Shown here: positions 25,224 through 35,998 of the stretch, piece after piece
How the letters are laid out: each line of letters opens with the position of its first letter
How positions within the stretch are numbered: position 1 is the first letter of the stretch
NCBI GenBank assembly: GCA_013399015.1
Contig: VWZX01006125.1
Coordinates: 140,464-204,463, forward strand
Length of the DNA stretch: 64,000 nucleotides
Direction: 5' to 3'
Source: Galbula dea
Taxonomy: Eukaryota > Chordata > Aves > Piciformes > Galbulidae
Program-made: the position numbers and the translations under genes
Notes under the pieces: generated by a model
What the model was told of the DNA's origin: nothing
Database searches by the model: none
What the model saw: the letters and a program-made list of their open reading frames with translations, nothing else

Positions 25224-25996
25224 CAGACCACTGCTTCTGCTTAGTACTACTGGTTTACTGTTACACTAGTGAAAATTACATCACCCAAATAGCTTCTCGT
25301 TTTTACAGGTGAGGTGGTTTAACATAATAGAACCAAGCAAAGTTCTGCTACATTTTCTGTGTCCACACTGCTTTCTACAACAGCATGTCTACACCATTTG
25401 GTAAATATTTCCACTATGGAGAGACAGTCTCCATTTGAGAAGTTCTAGGTGCTCTTATGTATTACATTATTGACAGTTTTTAGGAATAACCTAATCATGT
25501 GGAGAGACTGATTTTTAAGTGGCTGCATCAATGGGCAAACAGTTACAAACCAAGTACTATAATGGAAGTGATAGTACAAGCACTGTCAGGCTGATGCAAC
25601 ATTATTTTGAAAAGCAGAGTATCAAAATGAGGCTTGCTGTCTCCATATATCATATTCCATTGCCTAAGATTATTGTGAGTAAGTTGAAGGATGATCTTCT
25701 AACTCCTTCCAATCCCTAACAAGCACTGTTTCAATTTATTTCCTATAGCATGTGGAACAGCCATAAAGTGACAATAAGATTGGTTAAATTAAACTGCTAA
25801 GCTATAAAGTGAAATTATCTTTAAACCTCATGTTACTTATGCTTAAGATCCTCATATTCATGGAGACCTGCTTTTAAAATCAGTCTGTGTGTCTTTTATT
25901 AAGAACAGACAGTTTATTTTAAAATTAATGAAATAATCGTTTCCACTGATTTTTTTAAGACAGAAGCATTAAGATAATACTACTTTCTTATTAGAG
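25224..25996. other. KIAA0825 intron 1, no recognised feature
   Basis: AT-rich unique sequence between the solo LTR and the next CR1. Confidence 0.55.
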
Positions 25997-26191
25997 GATC
26001 ATAAGATTGTCAGAGTTGGAAGGGACCTCAAAGATGATCTAGTTCCAACCCCCTGCCTGGCAGGGACACCTTCCACTAGATCAGGTTGCCCAGGGCCCCA
26101 TCAAACCTTGTCTTAAAAGCTTCCAGGGATGAGGCTTCCACAACCTCTCTGGGCAACCTGTGCCACTGTCTAACCACTCCAACAGTGAAGA
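25997..26191 (-). mobile_element. CR1 LINE 3' end running into an assembly gap
   Basis: Minus-oriented CR1 tail (GTCAGAGTTGGAAGGGACCT, CCTGCCTGGCAGGGACACC, CACAACCTCTCTGGGCAACC). It is cut by the run of N beginning at 26192, so its true length is unknown. Confidence 0.92.
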
Positions 26192-26460
26192 NNNNNNNNN
26201 NNNNNNNNNNNNNNNNNNNNNNNNNNNNNNNNNNNNNNNNNNNNNNNNNNNNNNNNNNNNNNNNNNNNNNNNNNNNNNNNNNNNNNNNNNNNNNNNNNNN
26301 NNNNNNNNNNNNNNNNNNNNNNNNNNNNNNNNNNNNNNNNNNNNNNNNNNNNNNNNNNNNNNNNNNNNNNNNNNNNNNNNNNNNNNNNNNNNNNNNNNNN
26401 NNNNNNNNNNNNNNNNNNNNNNNNNNNNNNNNNNNNNNNNNNNNNNNNNNNNNNNNNNNN
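26192..26460. other. Assembly gap (269 N)
   Basis: Run of N flanked on the left by minus-oriented CR1 3' end and on the right by plus-oriented CR1 ORF2. Confidence 1.
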
Positions 26461-26525
26461 CAAGTCCACGGGACCCGATGGGATACACCCATGGGTACTG
26501 AGGGAATTGGTGGACAAGCTATGTG
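26461..26525 (+). mobile_element. CR1 ORF2 fragment after the gap
   Basis: Plus strand reads KSTGPDGIHPWVLRELVDKL, the RT N-terminal block of CR1 ORF2. Homology ends near 26522. Confidence 0.9.
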
Positions 26526-28830
26526 TCTTCATTAAAAAGCTTGACTGCTAAAGATACAGGACATTTTGTACAAAATAGTCACATCATTTGGAAACCTGTG
26601 TGCCAGAAGACCTACTGTACACTTCTGAGTAGTAAGAAATCTTTGAGAAAGACTTTTACCATTAAAATTCCCACAGCCATTTTCAGTGTTACACTTTGTC
26701 CCATGATGGAGCAAACATTTTGTTTTATTTCATGAAAACTGACATGCCAAAAAGGAAATACTAAGAAAACTTCCCATGATCTACTGACAATTTCATGAGG
26801 TCATTGCTGATGTCACAGCACTACTGTGTGTTAATAAACAGCAATTCAACCGAAAACATAAATAACTTCTCTAGTAACTTTTAAACTACTAGATAGAATC
26901 CAACTGAAAAAACCTCTGAAAATCCAACTGAATCCAACATGTAGATTCATGAAAAGAATGTTTCCATAATCTTATGTTGAACAGAAACAAGAGGTTCTAT
27001 CAAAACTGGCTATTTATCTTCTTGTGTGTTTCTATAATGCTTATTAACCTACAGTAACCCTCACAGTACATGGTATCTCTAAGGATTTCTAAAATGCTGA
27101 AAAAAATTAGATTATTATAGTTCCACATCTATAATATTTATGCTGTTCCATTATAATCTATCTGACCATCAGCTTATTCTTCCTGGCATGTCCATTTTCT
27201 CACTCTCATTCACCCAGCTTCATAAACAGATCAAATGCCTTATTATAGTTTATGGTTTTTACAATGGTGGCCTCAACAGCAGAGGAGAATGCCACAGAGT
27301 AAAGCTGCTACTGCTAATAATATAGTTTTGTTATCACCTCATACTTGTCTGTATGTTAACATCTTTTTCACAGCTTGACTATATCATTCTCTTATATTTT
27401 GTACCTAAGTTCCCTTAAAATATGAGTAAGACCAATAAGAATGAAGTTCAACATTACTTTGAAAGCAGTAATATAAAACTTTGACTACAAAAACTTGAGC
27501 TGTTTAGAAAAAAGCTGTTAAGACAAGTACTTGTTTTTAAATCCAGCAGTCTGAAAAGTTACAGGCTTAGTATAAAGCTCAAAGACTCAAAAAACCTCAT
27601 TTCCTCAAATTCTCCTTCTTGTAGTCTTGGATCTTAAGATGTAAACCAAAGATGCAGTGCCTGTATCGAGGACTTTACAAGCTACTTCTTATCCCAAATT
27701 TAGCTACTTAAAAAGCATATCCATCAAAACTGTGATGTAACCATATCAGTGAAATCAGAAAGAAATAGAATTGGTGATAACTTTGCTGCACCTCAGCAAC
27801 AGAGACTTGCTCAACAGCTTAACCGTGTGAGAACTGTTAGCTCTAACTGAACCGCTGACTACTTTTAATTTCCAATCTTTTTTTGAAGACTTGAGATATT
27901 TCAGTCCACAGGATGTAAGCTTTGCCTTGATAAGTTACTTCAGAAGACTGGCAGTGGAGCACAGGAGTCTTTCAACTCCACTGACCAAAACATGACAGTG
28001 CCAAATAATGGCTAAACCCCCATTGTCTCGCGTATTCTCATATGAAATTAATGAGGACATTTCACAGTGCAGACAAAGATTGGTTGCAGCTTCTGTAGGT
28101 ATACATGACAGCTAACTAACTACCAAAGATACTGGCACAATTATAATCAGTGTATATTGGGGTAAAGAAACTGTGTGTCTATTAAAAAAAACAATCTCAG
28201 AGAAACTCTGTGCTGTCCAGCCAGCGAGGTGAAAAGAAACAACTATATGATAATGCACAAAGACCACACAGTCTGAATAGGAAAAAAATTACCTTCCTTT
28301 CTCACTTTAATTACTACACCTAGCAACTCATCCAGGACAGTGGAAAGGCAGATACTATTTTAACAAAAATGTTAGTAACTTTATTCTAGTATCTCCATAG
28401 GAACTAAATTCTCAGCTAAACACTACAGTCATGCACTTGTACAACAAGCAGATTACAGTCACACAGAAGAGTCAAATTCTTACTGAGAGCTGCAGTAAGT
28501 ATTATGTCCAAGTAAAACTGATCAAATTATCATTTCTTTTCCTCTGCCATTATTCCTTGTTTGTAATTCTTCCAAATACTCAGCCATTGCTGGGATTTTG
28601 GATGGAGATGCCAAGATTTTGCTAATTGTCTTGACTGATAGGAGGTGTAGCTGCCTCCTAAAAAATTCTACAGAATAAGCCAAGATTTTCTTCAAAATAA
28701 AAGAGAAAGATCACACTTGCAGCACACCTCTGTTTAAAAACATGAGCCCTTGCACACTCCAATTTTAATATCAGAAAATGGAATGAGATAGTAGTGTTAA
28801 ATATCCTGTTTGAAGCTCTTTTAGGTATTC
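26526..28830. other. KIAA0825 intron 1, unique sequence
   Basis: AT-rich; nothing recognised on either strand. Confidence 0.55.
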
Positions 28831-28945
28831 AAGACCCGTCCGGACGCGCTTCTGTGTGACCTGGTCTAGGGAATCCTGTCGTGGTAGGGGAGTTTTACTA
28901 GATGATCTTTTGAGGTCCCTCCCAACTCCTAATATTCTGTGAAAT
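28831..28945 (+). mobile_element. CR1 LINE, short 3' end
   Basis: GACGCGCTTCTGTGTGACCT, GGTCTAGGGAATCCTG, TACTAGATGATCTTTTGAGG and TCCCAACTCCTAATATTCTG: about 115 bp of the 3' end in plus orientation. Same subfamily as 62294. Confidence 0.93.
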
Positions 28946-29036
28946 CAGCAAAGTTATGACCAGCAACTGGAAAATGTAATACTAATGTCCTCACTGAGGT
29001 ACTTTTCAGATAGCCCTACTATTCACAAGTGTATTG

Positions 29037-29505
29037 TGTCTGGCTGAGCTGCAGTTCATTTTCGCATAGTAGCCCCCACAGTGCTGTGCTTTGCACTGGC
29101 AGTTAGAAGGGTGTTGATAACACACTGGTGTTTAGGCTGCTGCTGAGCACAGGGATACTCCATACCATACGACGTCAGCTCAGATATAAAGCTAAGGCAC
29201 AGAGCAGGGGGGTGGGCATTCATTGTCTAATGACTGCCTCCTGAAGAACCACCACGCATACCGCAGCCCTGCTTCTCGGGAGTGGCACACCATTGCTGCT
29301 CATGGGAAGTAGAGATTAAGTCTGCTCTGCTTTGCTTCTGCACATGCAGGCTTTGCTGTGCTTCTTGCTTCTAGTAAATTGTTTTATCTCAACCCACGAG
29401 TCGTTCCTTTTTCCACCTTACTCTCTCTCCCCTGTCCCTCTGGGAAGGGGAGTGATAGAGCAGCTGGGTGTGCACCTGGTGTGCAGCCAAGGTCAAACCA
29501 CCACA
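29037..29505 (+). mobile_element. Solo LTR of an avian endogenous retrovirus (ERVL-like, second type)
   Basis: Starts TGTCTGGCTGAGCTGCAGTT and ends AAACCACCACA. The interior has GTGCTGTGCTTTGCACTGG and GTGTTGATAACACACTGGTG, then ACGTCA before a TATA box at 29185-29190, an AGTAAA polyadenylation-like signal at 29373, and TTATCTCAACCCACGAG. This is a familiar avian LTR layout, and the copy looks shorter than I recall for the family, consistent with an internal deletion. No internal retroviral sequence or clear target-site duplication adjoins it. Confidence 0.85.
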
Positions 29506-32500
29506 AGAAGTTAAGGATCTTGTTAGTTGCTCAAGTAATGATTGCAATTTATACTGGACTATTATGGGACAAGATGCAATGCTACAAGCACCTAGTAGTA
29601 CAGACCTCACTGGAGCTCTTCAAAAAAGACCTTCATCAAAATCCCAGGTGACTGAATTACTATTAATTAGGCAAACAGTGAGGCTGAAGCTTATCATATT
29701 GAAGTCAAATTAGGCCTTTGCAAAAGCCCCACAAAGATAGAGTCTATTCTGGAGATGCAATTGTTAGTAAATAAATTTGTTGAATTCTGAGAAATTGTTC
29801 TGTTGAAGAAAACCTGGAATACCTCACACAGCCTCATCTGTTATCACTTTGTCACCACCAAAAGGCAGCCAATCACCCACTGAAGAAAGAACTGAATAAA
29901 AAAAAAAAAAACAAACAGAAAAACTGCTGCTGAAGAGTTTTCATGCTTACAATCACTTTCAAGTAATGCACTATAAACTTGGTTTCAAAGTCTGTACTTT
30001 ATTTTCTGCTTGGAAGTATTAAGTATCAGCTGAAAGTTTACTTCTGTGGGTTGCTCAAAAAATAACTCTTACTAATTCTTAATCCTCCAATTAGGGAAAA
30101 AAAATCCAAAGACTCGGTTTTGACAAACACTAAATTCAAAGCAAATGTGAGGGGAAAGACTACAGGTAAATGGCCTTCCTGATGAAATTATGAATACAAC
30201 TTCATGCTTTAGAGAAGCATGAAACTATCATAGCACATAAAATTGTCCAGCAATGACAATAGTTTTGAGAGTTCATATGCACCTGCTTCGATATCAACTG
30301 CTGTAAAACCAAAGTTAATATTCAAAAGTAATAAGACCTCTGTTATATAATAGCAAATGAATGAACCACTTACTTAACTTGCTTAAAACTTACAAATAAA
30401 ACAATTTTGCCCAGATAGCTTTTTTTTTCCCTCTTTTTTTCCTGTTATAGCACCAAATAGAATGGTACAATACAAAACTACTGAAGGCAATTCAACTGCT
30501 GGAAAGCGTATCTGATTTGTTGTGTCACACAATTTTATAAAAGCTATTCAGTTGGAAGGCAATAAATGAGCATTCAAGTGATTTACACACTTTTGGATCA
30601 TAATTTTTTACACAATGTTTTATTTTTTAAAAATATATATATGCTGTATACTATTATGTTTATTCTCTGTGGTATAATAAAACCATAAATCTATCTGATG
30701 AAAAATGGATTGTATTCCAATTGTATGACTGTAGTGCATAGTGCTGCTCTTATCATACCACTTACAAAGATCAATGGTAACTTGAAAATGATTTCATTCC
30801 ATGCTACCTCTAATATATTAGCAATAAAAGGACTCTTTTTAATTTAAAAGTCACATCAGCTGCTGTCCATCTTCTTTTAAACTTCTCTCCATTTCTGAAA
30901 CTGACATATTACAGGAGCAAAATAGCACCTGGTAACTACAAGGCTACTTTCTGATTTTCCTTGTGAAAATTAGTTTAAAAACTACCTTAAGTGTCCACTC
31001 TGCAGAAATGCAAAGCTTTTCCTTTTTGCTGTGCACCACACACTAATCTCATTTCCTGCTCTCCTCAGATAAAATACCATTTGGATCTTACAAAACTTAA
31101 GTGAAAGGCCCTTCTATGTTATAGGACTATGTACCTAAGAAAGGGGCAATCAACCTTGCTAAAATTGTATAAATACTTCTACTGTGATGTAAAATGTAAC
31201 ATAAAATGTTAACTGCCATGAAGTACCACTAAAAGGAACAAACAGCTGGCCTGCTTTCCCTCAGCCAAAAGTTTTTGCAACCAGCTGCATGGATTTTGCA
31301 CACACTAAAATCAAAACCAGTAGCAAAACAGGCATTCCAAAGACTCACTTAGATAATAATCTTTCTAACTCTCAGGCTGGCTCTGCATAAGAATGACAAA
31401 ATCACTTTTATTTGGTAGCTGAAGAGGTGACAACACATCTGTCAAAAATGCTGATGCTGTTTTTTCTAATATATATAAGGTCATAGCAACTCAAAACTTA
31501 AGTACCTGTAACTGTGTTATGAGGTGAACTAAACTCTTAAGTATCTGCATTTCACCGATGTCAACAGCTGGAAACCTGTAACATGAAACTGCACCATGCA
31601 GGGGTCCACAGTAGTGTACTTCCCAGATCTTCACTATTATTTCTACCCTGGGATTATTGCTATCACAACTGCAGTTGTAAATACTAAGTTTTTAAAGGAG
31701 TATGTTCAAAATGTGAGACAAGAGTAGCAGGAACAAAAAGCCCCCCAAAATCTCTCACCCTGGAATAAACAATACAACAATAATCCAGAGATGAGCTAAA
31801 TCAGTTTTCAGTGAATTATGGCAATGCTTTATCTCCATTCTTCAGGAAGGTCTTTGGGAACAAAGACCTCTCACAAATGTGGGCTTCCTTAAAATGACAC
31901 AATCTTAAAGCAGATGTCATGAAGGGCACTCTTTGAAATCACATGACTCTGTAACTCACACTGTTATTCAAAGGTATGCATTTTTAAAATTTAATATAAA
32001 ATTCTGTCATTTGCTAAATCTCTGAATATACACATTTTTTTAAAGGGGAAATTAATTTACTTGCTCAAGAGCAACTTTCAAAAATCAAAGTATTTTAAAG
32101 GTACTGAAGAGTTCAGCCAGTAAGCACTGCCACCACTTTTCAAAGAAAGCTGATTTTCTTTGTAGTCATGCAAAAAGTCTGTATCAACAAAGAACTATTT
32201 CAGTGCTCCACTGTTTCCATCAATTTTTGGAAACCAGTATGTTACAAAGAAATGGACAACTAAATATATTATAAAACGAATTCTAGTTAGAAAATATTCT
32301 ATTGCAGCATAACTGCTTTAACTGAAGAAGGTAAAACAATGACCTATATAACATCTATATTAATTTATTTGCTTTTTTTGCTTCCATCAGAAATGCTTAA
32401 AGAACAGATGGTTGAAATTTTACTTTTTTTGTAAAATTCTGTACTTCTTTTTGTGAATAAAAATTCTATCTTGTAGCTGTAGGAAAGACAACTGTCATGG

Positions 32501-32748
32501 GAATACACAGTCTACTGTCACACCTACTACATAATAATAATTCCTAAGATTAAGATGATTCAAATGTTAAAAATACCATAGAGGGAAAGACTATAGCACA
32601 AAAACTATGTGTCATTAAAAATTTGCTAAATGCTCAAGTTTACTACTGTAATAATTATCAGAATTTTAACCTAAAACTAGAAGACAGAGTTCTTCCTAAA
32701 TGGAATTACTTTAACCAATATTTTGGATGAAAATAAAATCCTCTTTAC
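29506..32748. other. KIAA0825 intron 1, 5' portion
   Basis: AT-rich unique intron between the solo LTR and the donor of the start exon; no gene or repeat recognised. Confidence 0.5.
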
Positions 32749-32888
32749 CTAGAAGAGTTCTTCTTTATTTTTTCATCAAGATCACTAAGGATTTGTTGAA
32801 ACTCCATTTCTCCAGGAAGGACATTTAGCAAACAGTCTAAATTGGAAGAATCAAATGAATACTCTCCTCCCCACTCCATTTTCAGAAT
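32749..32888 (-). CDS. KIAA0825: KIAA0825, first coding exon (start codon at 32879)
   Basis: On the minus strand an acceptor TTTTACAG, preceded by a pyrimidine-rich stretch, is followed by 9 nt of 5' UTR and then ATG at 32879. The exon runs 43 codons plus 2 nt and ends AG|GTAAAG. The peptide begins MEWGGEYSFDSSNLDCLL and contains LPGEMEFQQILSDLDEKI, which matches, from memory, the start of human KIAA0825 (MDWDDEYS, then a FPGDLEFEQIFSDIDEKI-like segment). The split codon AG plus the first base of the next exon (C) gives Ser, as in the human protein. The frame stays open upstream into the intron, but the acceptor and the homology fix the Met used here. KIAA0825 is a large, poorly characterised vertebrate protein; human loss-of-function variants have been linked to postaxial polydactyly. 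No enzymatic motif, signal peptide or membrane segment is visible. The tiny 5' UTR portion means at least one upstream non-coding exon exists. Confidence 0.87.
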
Positions 32889-35108
32889 CTGTAAAATAGA
32901 TGAAGGAAAGTGGTTAAATAATAATAAAAAAATCATACTAGAAGTATCAAAACACACATTTTGTTCCTTCAAAATACTCAAATTAATAGAGAAGCACTGA
33001 TGTAGGGAAATATAAAATCAGTGTTGAGTAGTAAACATTGTGCATGCTTCTGAGCAGAGTACCAGAGGGAGGGACAACTGTAAAATAAAAAGAGAGACAA
33101 ATATCATACCTTGCATAATTTTGGTTTAATAAAAGCAGTTCTTTTACCTTAATAAGATCAGTAGCTTTCTTAATTTTCTTTATTTATTTATTTGTGTGAT
33201 TTAGAAAGAAATTTCTCACTTTATAACTGGAAACTATAAAAAAAAAAATAAACTTGGAGGGTAAATTGATTTTCTGTGTGCTTATAAATTCTGTCCAAGG
33301 ACTAACTCCTTTTGTGGAAATTAAGCACATCATTGCAAATAACTAGAACATAAATGGTACAACATGTTGTACCAAAAATCACCTGTCATCTTGCTTTGCA
33401 CATATTTTTCTCATCAAGTACTTCATCAAAACACAGTGTCAAATCCACTGGCCTACTCAAACTAAGACACCAAATTCCAGGAGTGTTTGTATCAGAAGCA
33501 AAGCATCCTGTCTTTTGTTTTTTCCATGTTCTCTATTTTCAGAAATTATTGATTTCACAACCAGTGATGGCTTGCTAACAAAGCTAAAGAAAAAATTACA
33601 TAAAATATGAAAACTTGTTAATAATCAGCATATTTCATATCTAGGATTTACTATTTAATAATACTATTAATATTGCAGTAGCATCATGAGGAACAAACAG
33701 AACTATTCAGATGCACACAATGTTTGGGCAACGAAATATAATGAATTAATAAATACACTATTTTTCTCACAAGCAATATTCTTTTAGGAAGCAACAGCAG
33801 TGTTGTTTGGAAATTTACTTAGAGGCACTACTAGAAAAATAGATTGTTTTTCTAAATGAATGGTCTACATGACACATGCTCCAAAAGAACAGCAGATTAA
33901 AATGCAAGGTCAGGATGATAGGTTTTAGTCAAATTTGACCTAGAAGTAGCAGAACTGAGCATTTCTTCAGCAGAAATGACACTACTAATTCTGGTTCTGC
34001 TGTTTCAAAACAAAGTTAGAGGAAAGGTCCTTCAAAGCCTACTACTTCACACATCTGAATTAACAGCACAATACTAAGAAATATTTCATGGATATAAGAT
34101 TTTCTTAAATTCTCAGGAGTTACAGAATACCCTTTTAGAAATACCCATCCAAAGACTTTCAGTGTAGCTGAAATTCAGTCACCCTTTTGGTTAAAATTTT
34201 GAATGTGAACCAAATACATCACGCAACACATTGAGGGAAGATCACTCTTTGAATGCAAGACTCAAAGTATCTGAACAGATGTTACTGCAATTAAAGACAC
34301 AGTAATTAAAAGTAGACATTAAAAAGCACTCTCCCAAACGCTAAAATTCTTGTCAGTTGTTGTGGCAAAAAACCAGAAGGCCAACCCATGGAAAAACATT
34401 AAACAGCACTCCAAAGAACTGAGATAAAAAGAGAAACTGAAAATACAGTTGTTCACTCATGTATGATATTACTTCTATTCAGACATGGTCACACAAATCC
34501 ATTTCTTTTTTTCTTCAGAAATATCTCAGAGTTTATGCAGAATGTGATGTTAACTCCATTCAATACCTGTAACTCAAACCCATCTTTTATTCAACTATAC
34601 TTGCAGAACAGTCAACGGTTGGTGTAAAATGTACTGTACAATAGGTACAAGAAATGTAAAAATAGTAACACCTTGGAATGATTCAGAGTCTTCATAAAGA
34701 AGCTACACAATCATAATTTATATTTATTCCTGACTATTTTCCTTACAGGATAGCCAAAAGAAGCTTCTGTTTCAAGGAAAAATATCAATATAGTTTACAG
34801 ACCACTTACTGTTTGAAAAATTCATCATATGAAAAACATCACCTTGTAAACATGACAGCCTAGTTTTCATGTATGCATCTCTGTAAGAATTCTGTGTCAT
34901 ACTTCTTCGGTTCACTTGTCAAAATAAGGTAATTATTCCCTTCGTTCTTGGTTTACAGGGGGAAAAGCAACTTTTGATTATTCAGTTGTCTAATACTGTT
35001 TTAGACAGTCGATGGTAATTTCATCTTATGAAAATCTAAGCATTTCTCTAATCAAGACTCTCGTATGAAGAAGGAAAATAGAAAAATGTTTCATAAAGAA
35101 AAAAAGTA
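32889..35108. other. 5' UTR intron of KIAA0825, adjacent to the start exon
   Basis: Begins with the acceptor and pyrimidine tract for the start exon. The rest is AT-rich unique sequence with no promoter-like or CpG-dense block. Confidence 0.5.
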
Positions 35109-35510
35109 TCACAGAATGTTAGGAGTTGGAAGGGACCTCAAAAGATCATCTAGTCCAACCCCCCTGCCACAGCAGGATTCCCTAGAACAGGTCACACAGA
35201 ACTGCATCCAGACGGGGTAGGAATCTCTCCACAGAAGGAGACTCCACAACCTCTCTGGGCAGTCTGGGTCAGGGCTCTGGCACCTCAACTGGGAAAACAT
35301 TTGCTCTTGTCTTCACATGGAACCTCCTGTGCTTCAGCTTACAACCACTGCCCCTTGCCTTCTCACTGGGCTTCACTGAGAAGAGCCTGACCCCATCCTC
35401 CTGACACCTACCCTTCACATACTTAAAAGCATAGATGAGGTCACCCCTTAGTCTCCTCTTCTCCAAGCTAAAGAGACCCAGCTCCCTCAGCCTTTCCTCA
35501 GAAGGAAGAT
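35109..35510 (-). mobile_element. CR1 LINE, 400-bp 3' portion with ORF2 C-terminus
   Basis: Minus-oriented, from TCACAGAATGTTAGGAGTTG to CTCCCTCAGCCTTTCCTCAG. A frame at 35269-35466 still reads KRRLRGDLIYAFKYVKG and GVRLFSVKP. Close to the copies at 4984 and 62294, and comparatively well preserved. Confidence 0.94.
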
Positions 35511-35942
35511 AACACCAAGATATAAATTAATAAAAATTCAGGAGGAATTTTACTGTTACTTAGAGTAACCAGTGTCAGGGCCCTGGGTGCAGTAACAGGC
35601 TTTAGCTGTCTGATGACCTGTACTCTCAGTGGAACTAGACTATCATTGTGATTTGCCTCCTTTGGGTGCTGTGGGACAGGCAGCAGCTGGCAAGGTCCTT
35701 CCACTATCATTTGGCTTACTCCCCTTCTCTCTTGGCCCTCAAAGAGCAGCTAGTCATTCCTGCTTCAAGTTAGCCAGATGCAGCCCTCTTCTGATAGCAA
35801 AAAATACTGTTTTGGTTAAAAAAAAAAATGCATTTCTTACAGCTGTTATTATTTGTAATAATACAGGGGAAGAACTCTGTTTTGAAACTCCAAATTCTTT
35901 TGAAGTATTTTATGCACTAATAAAGTCTTCTGCAAAGGAGAT
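35511..35942. other. 5' UTR intron, between two CR1 copies
   Basis: Unique sequence, GC-richer near 35630-35760; nothing recognised. Confidence 0.5.
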
Positions 35943-35998
35943 TCACAGAATCACAGAATCACAGAATATTAGGAGTTGGAAGGGGCCTCGAAAGATTA
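35943..35998 (-). mobile_element. CR1 LINE, 55-bp 3' scrap
   Basis: Three tandem CACAGAAT-type terminal units, then ATTAGGAGTTGGAAGGGGCC and TCGAAAGAT: the extreme 3' end of the same CR1 subfamily as 35109, in minus orientation. Confidence 0.88.

Noticed and set aside
26076..26535. Open frames spanning the run of N on both strands
   Set aside because: They are artefacts of translating N; the real flanks are CR1.
32880..32981. Upstream in-frame extension of the KIAA0825 start exon
   Set aside because: A clear splice acceptor ends at 32889, and homology starts at the Met at 32879, so the upstream open frame is intronic.
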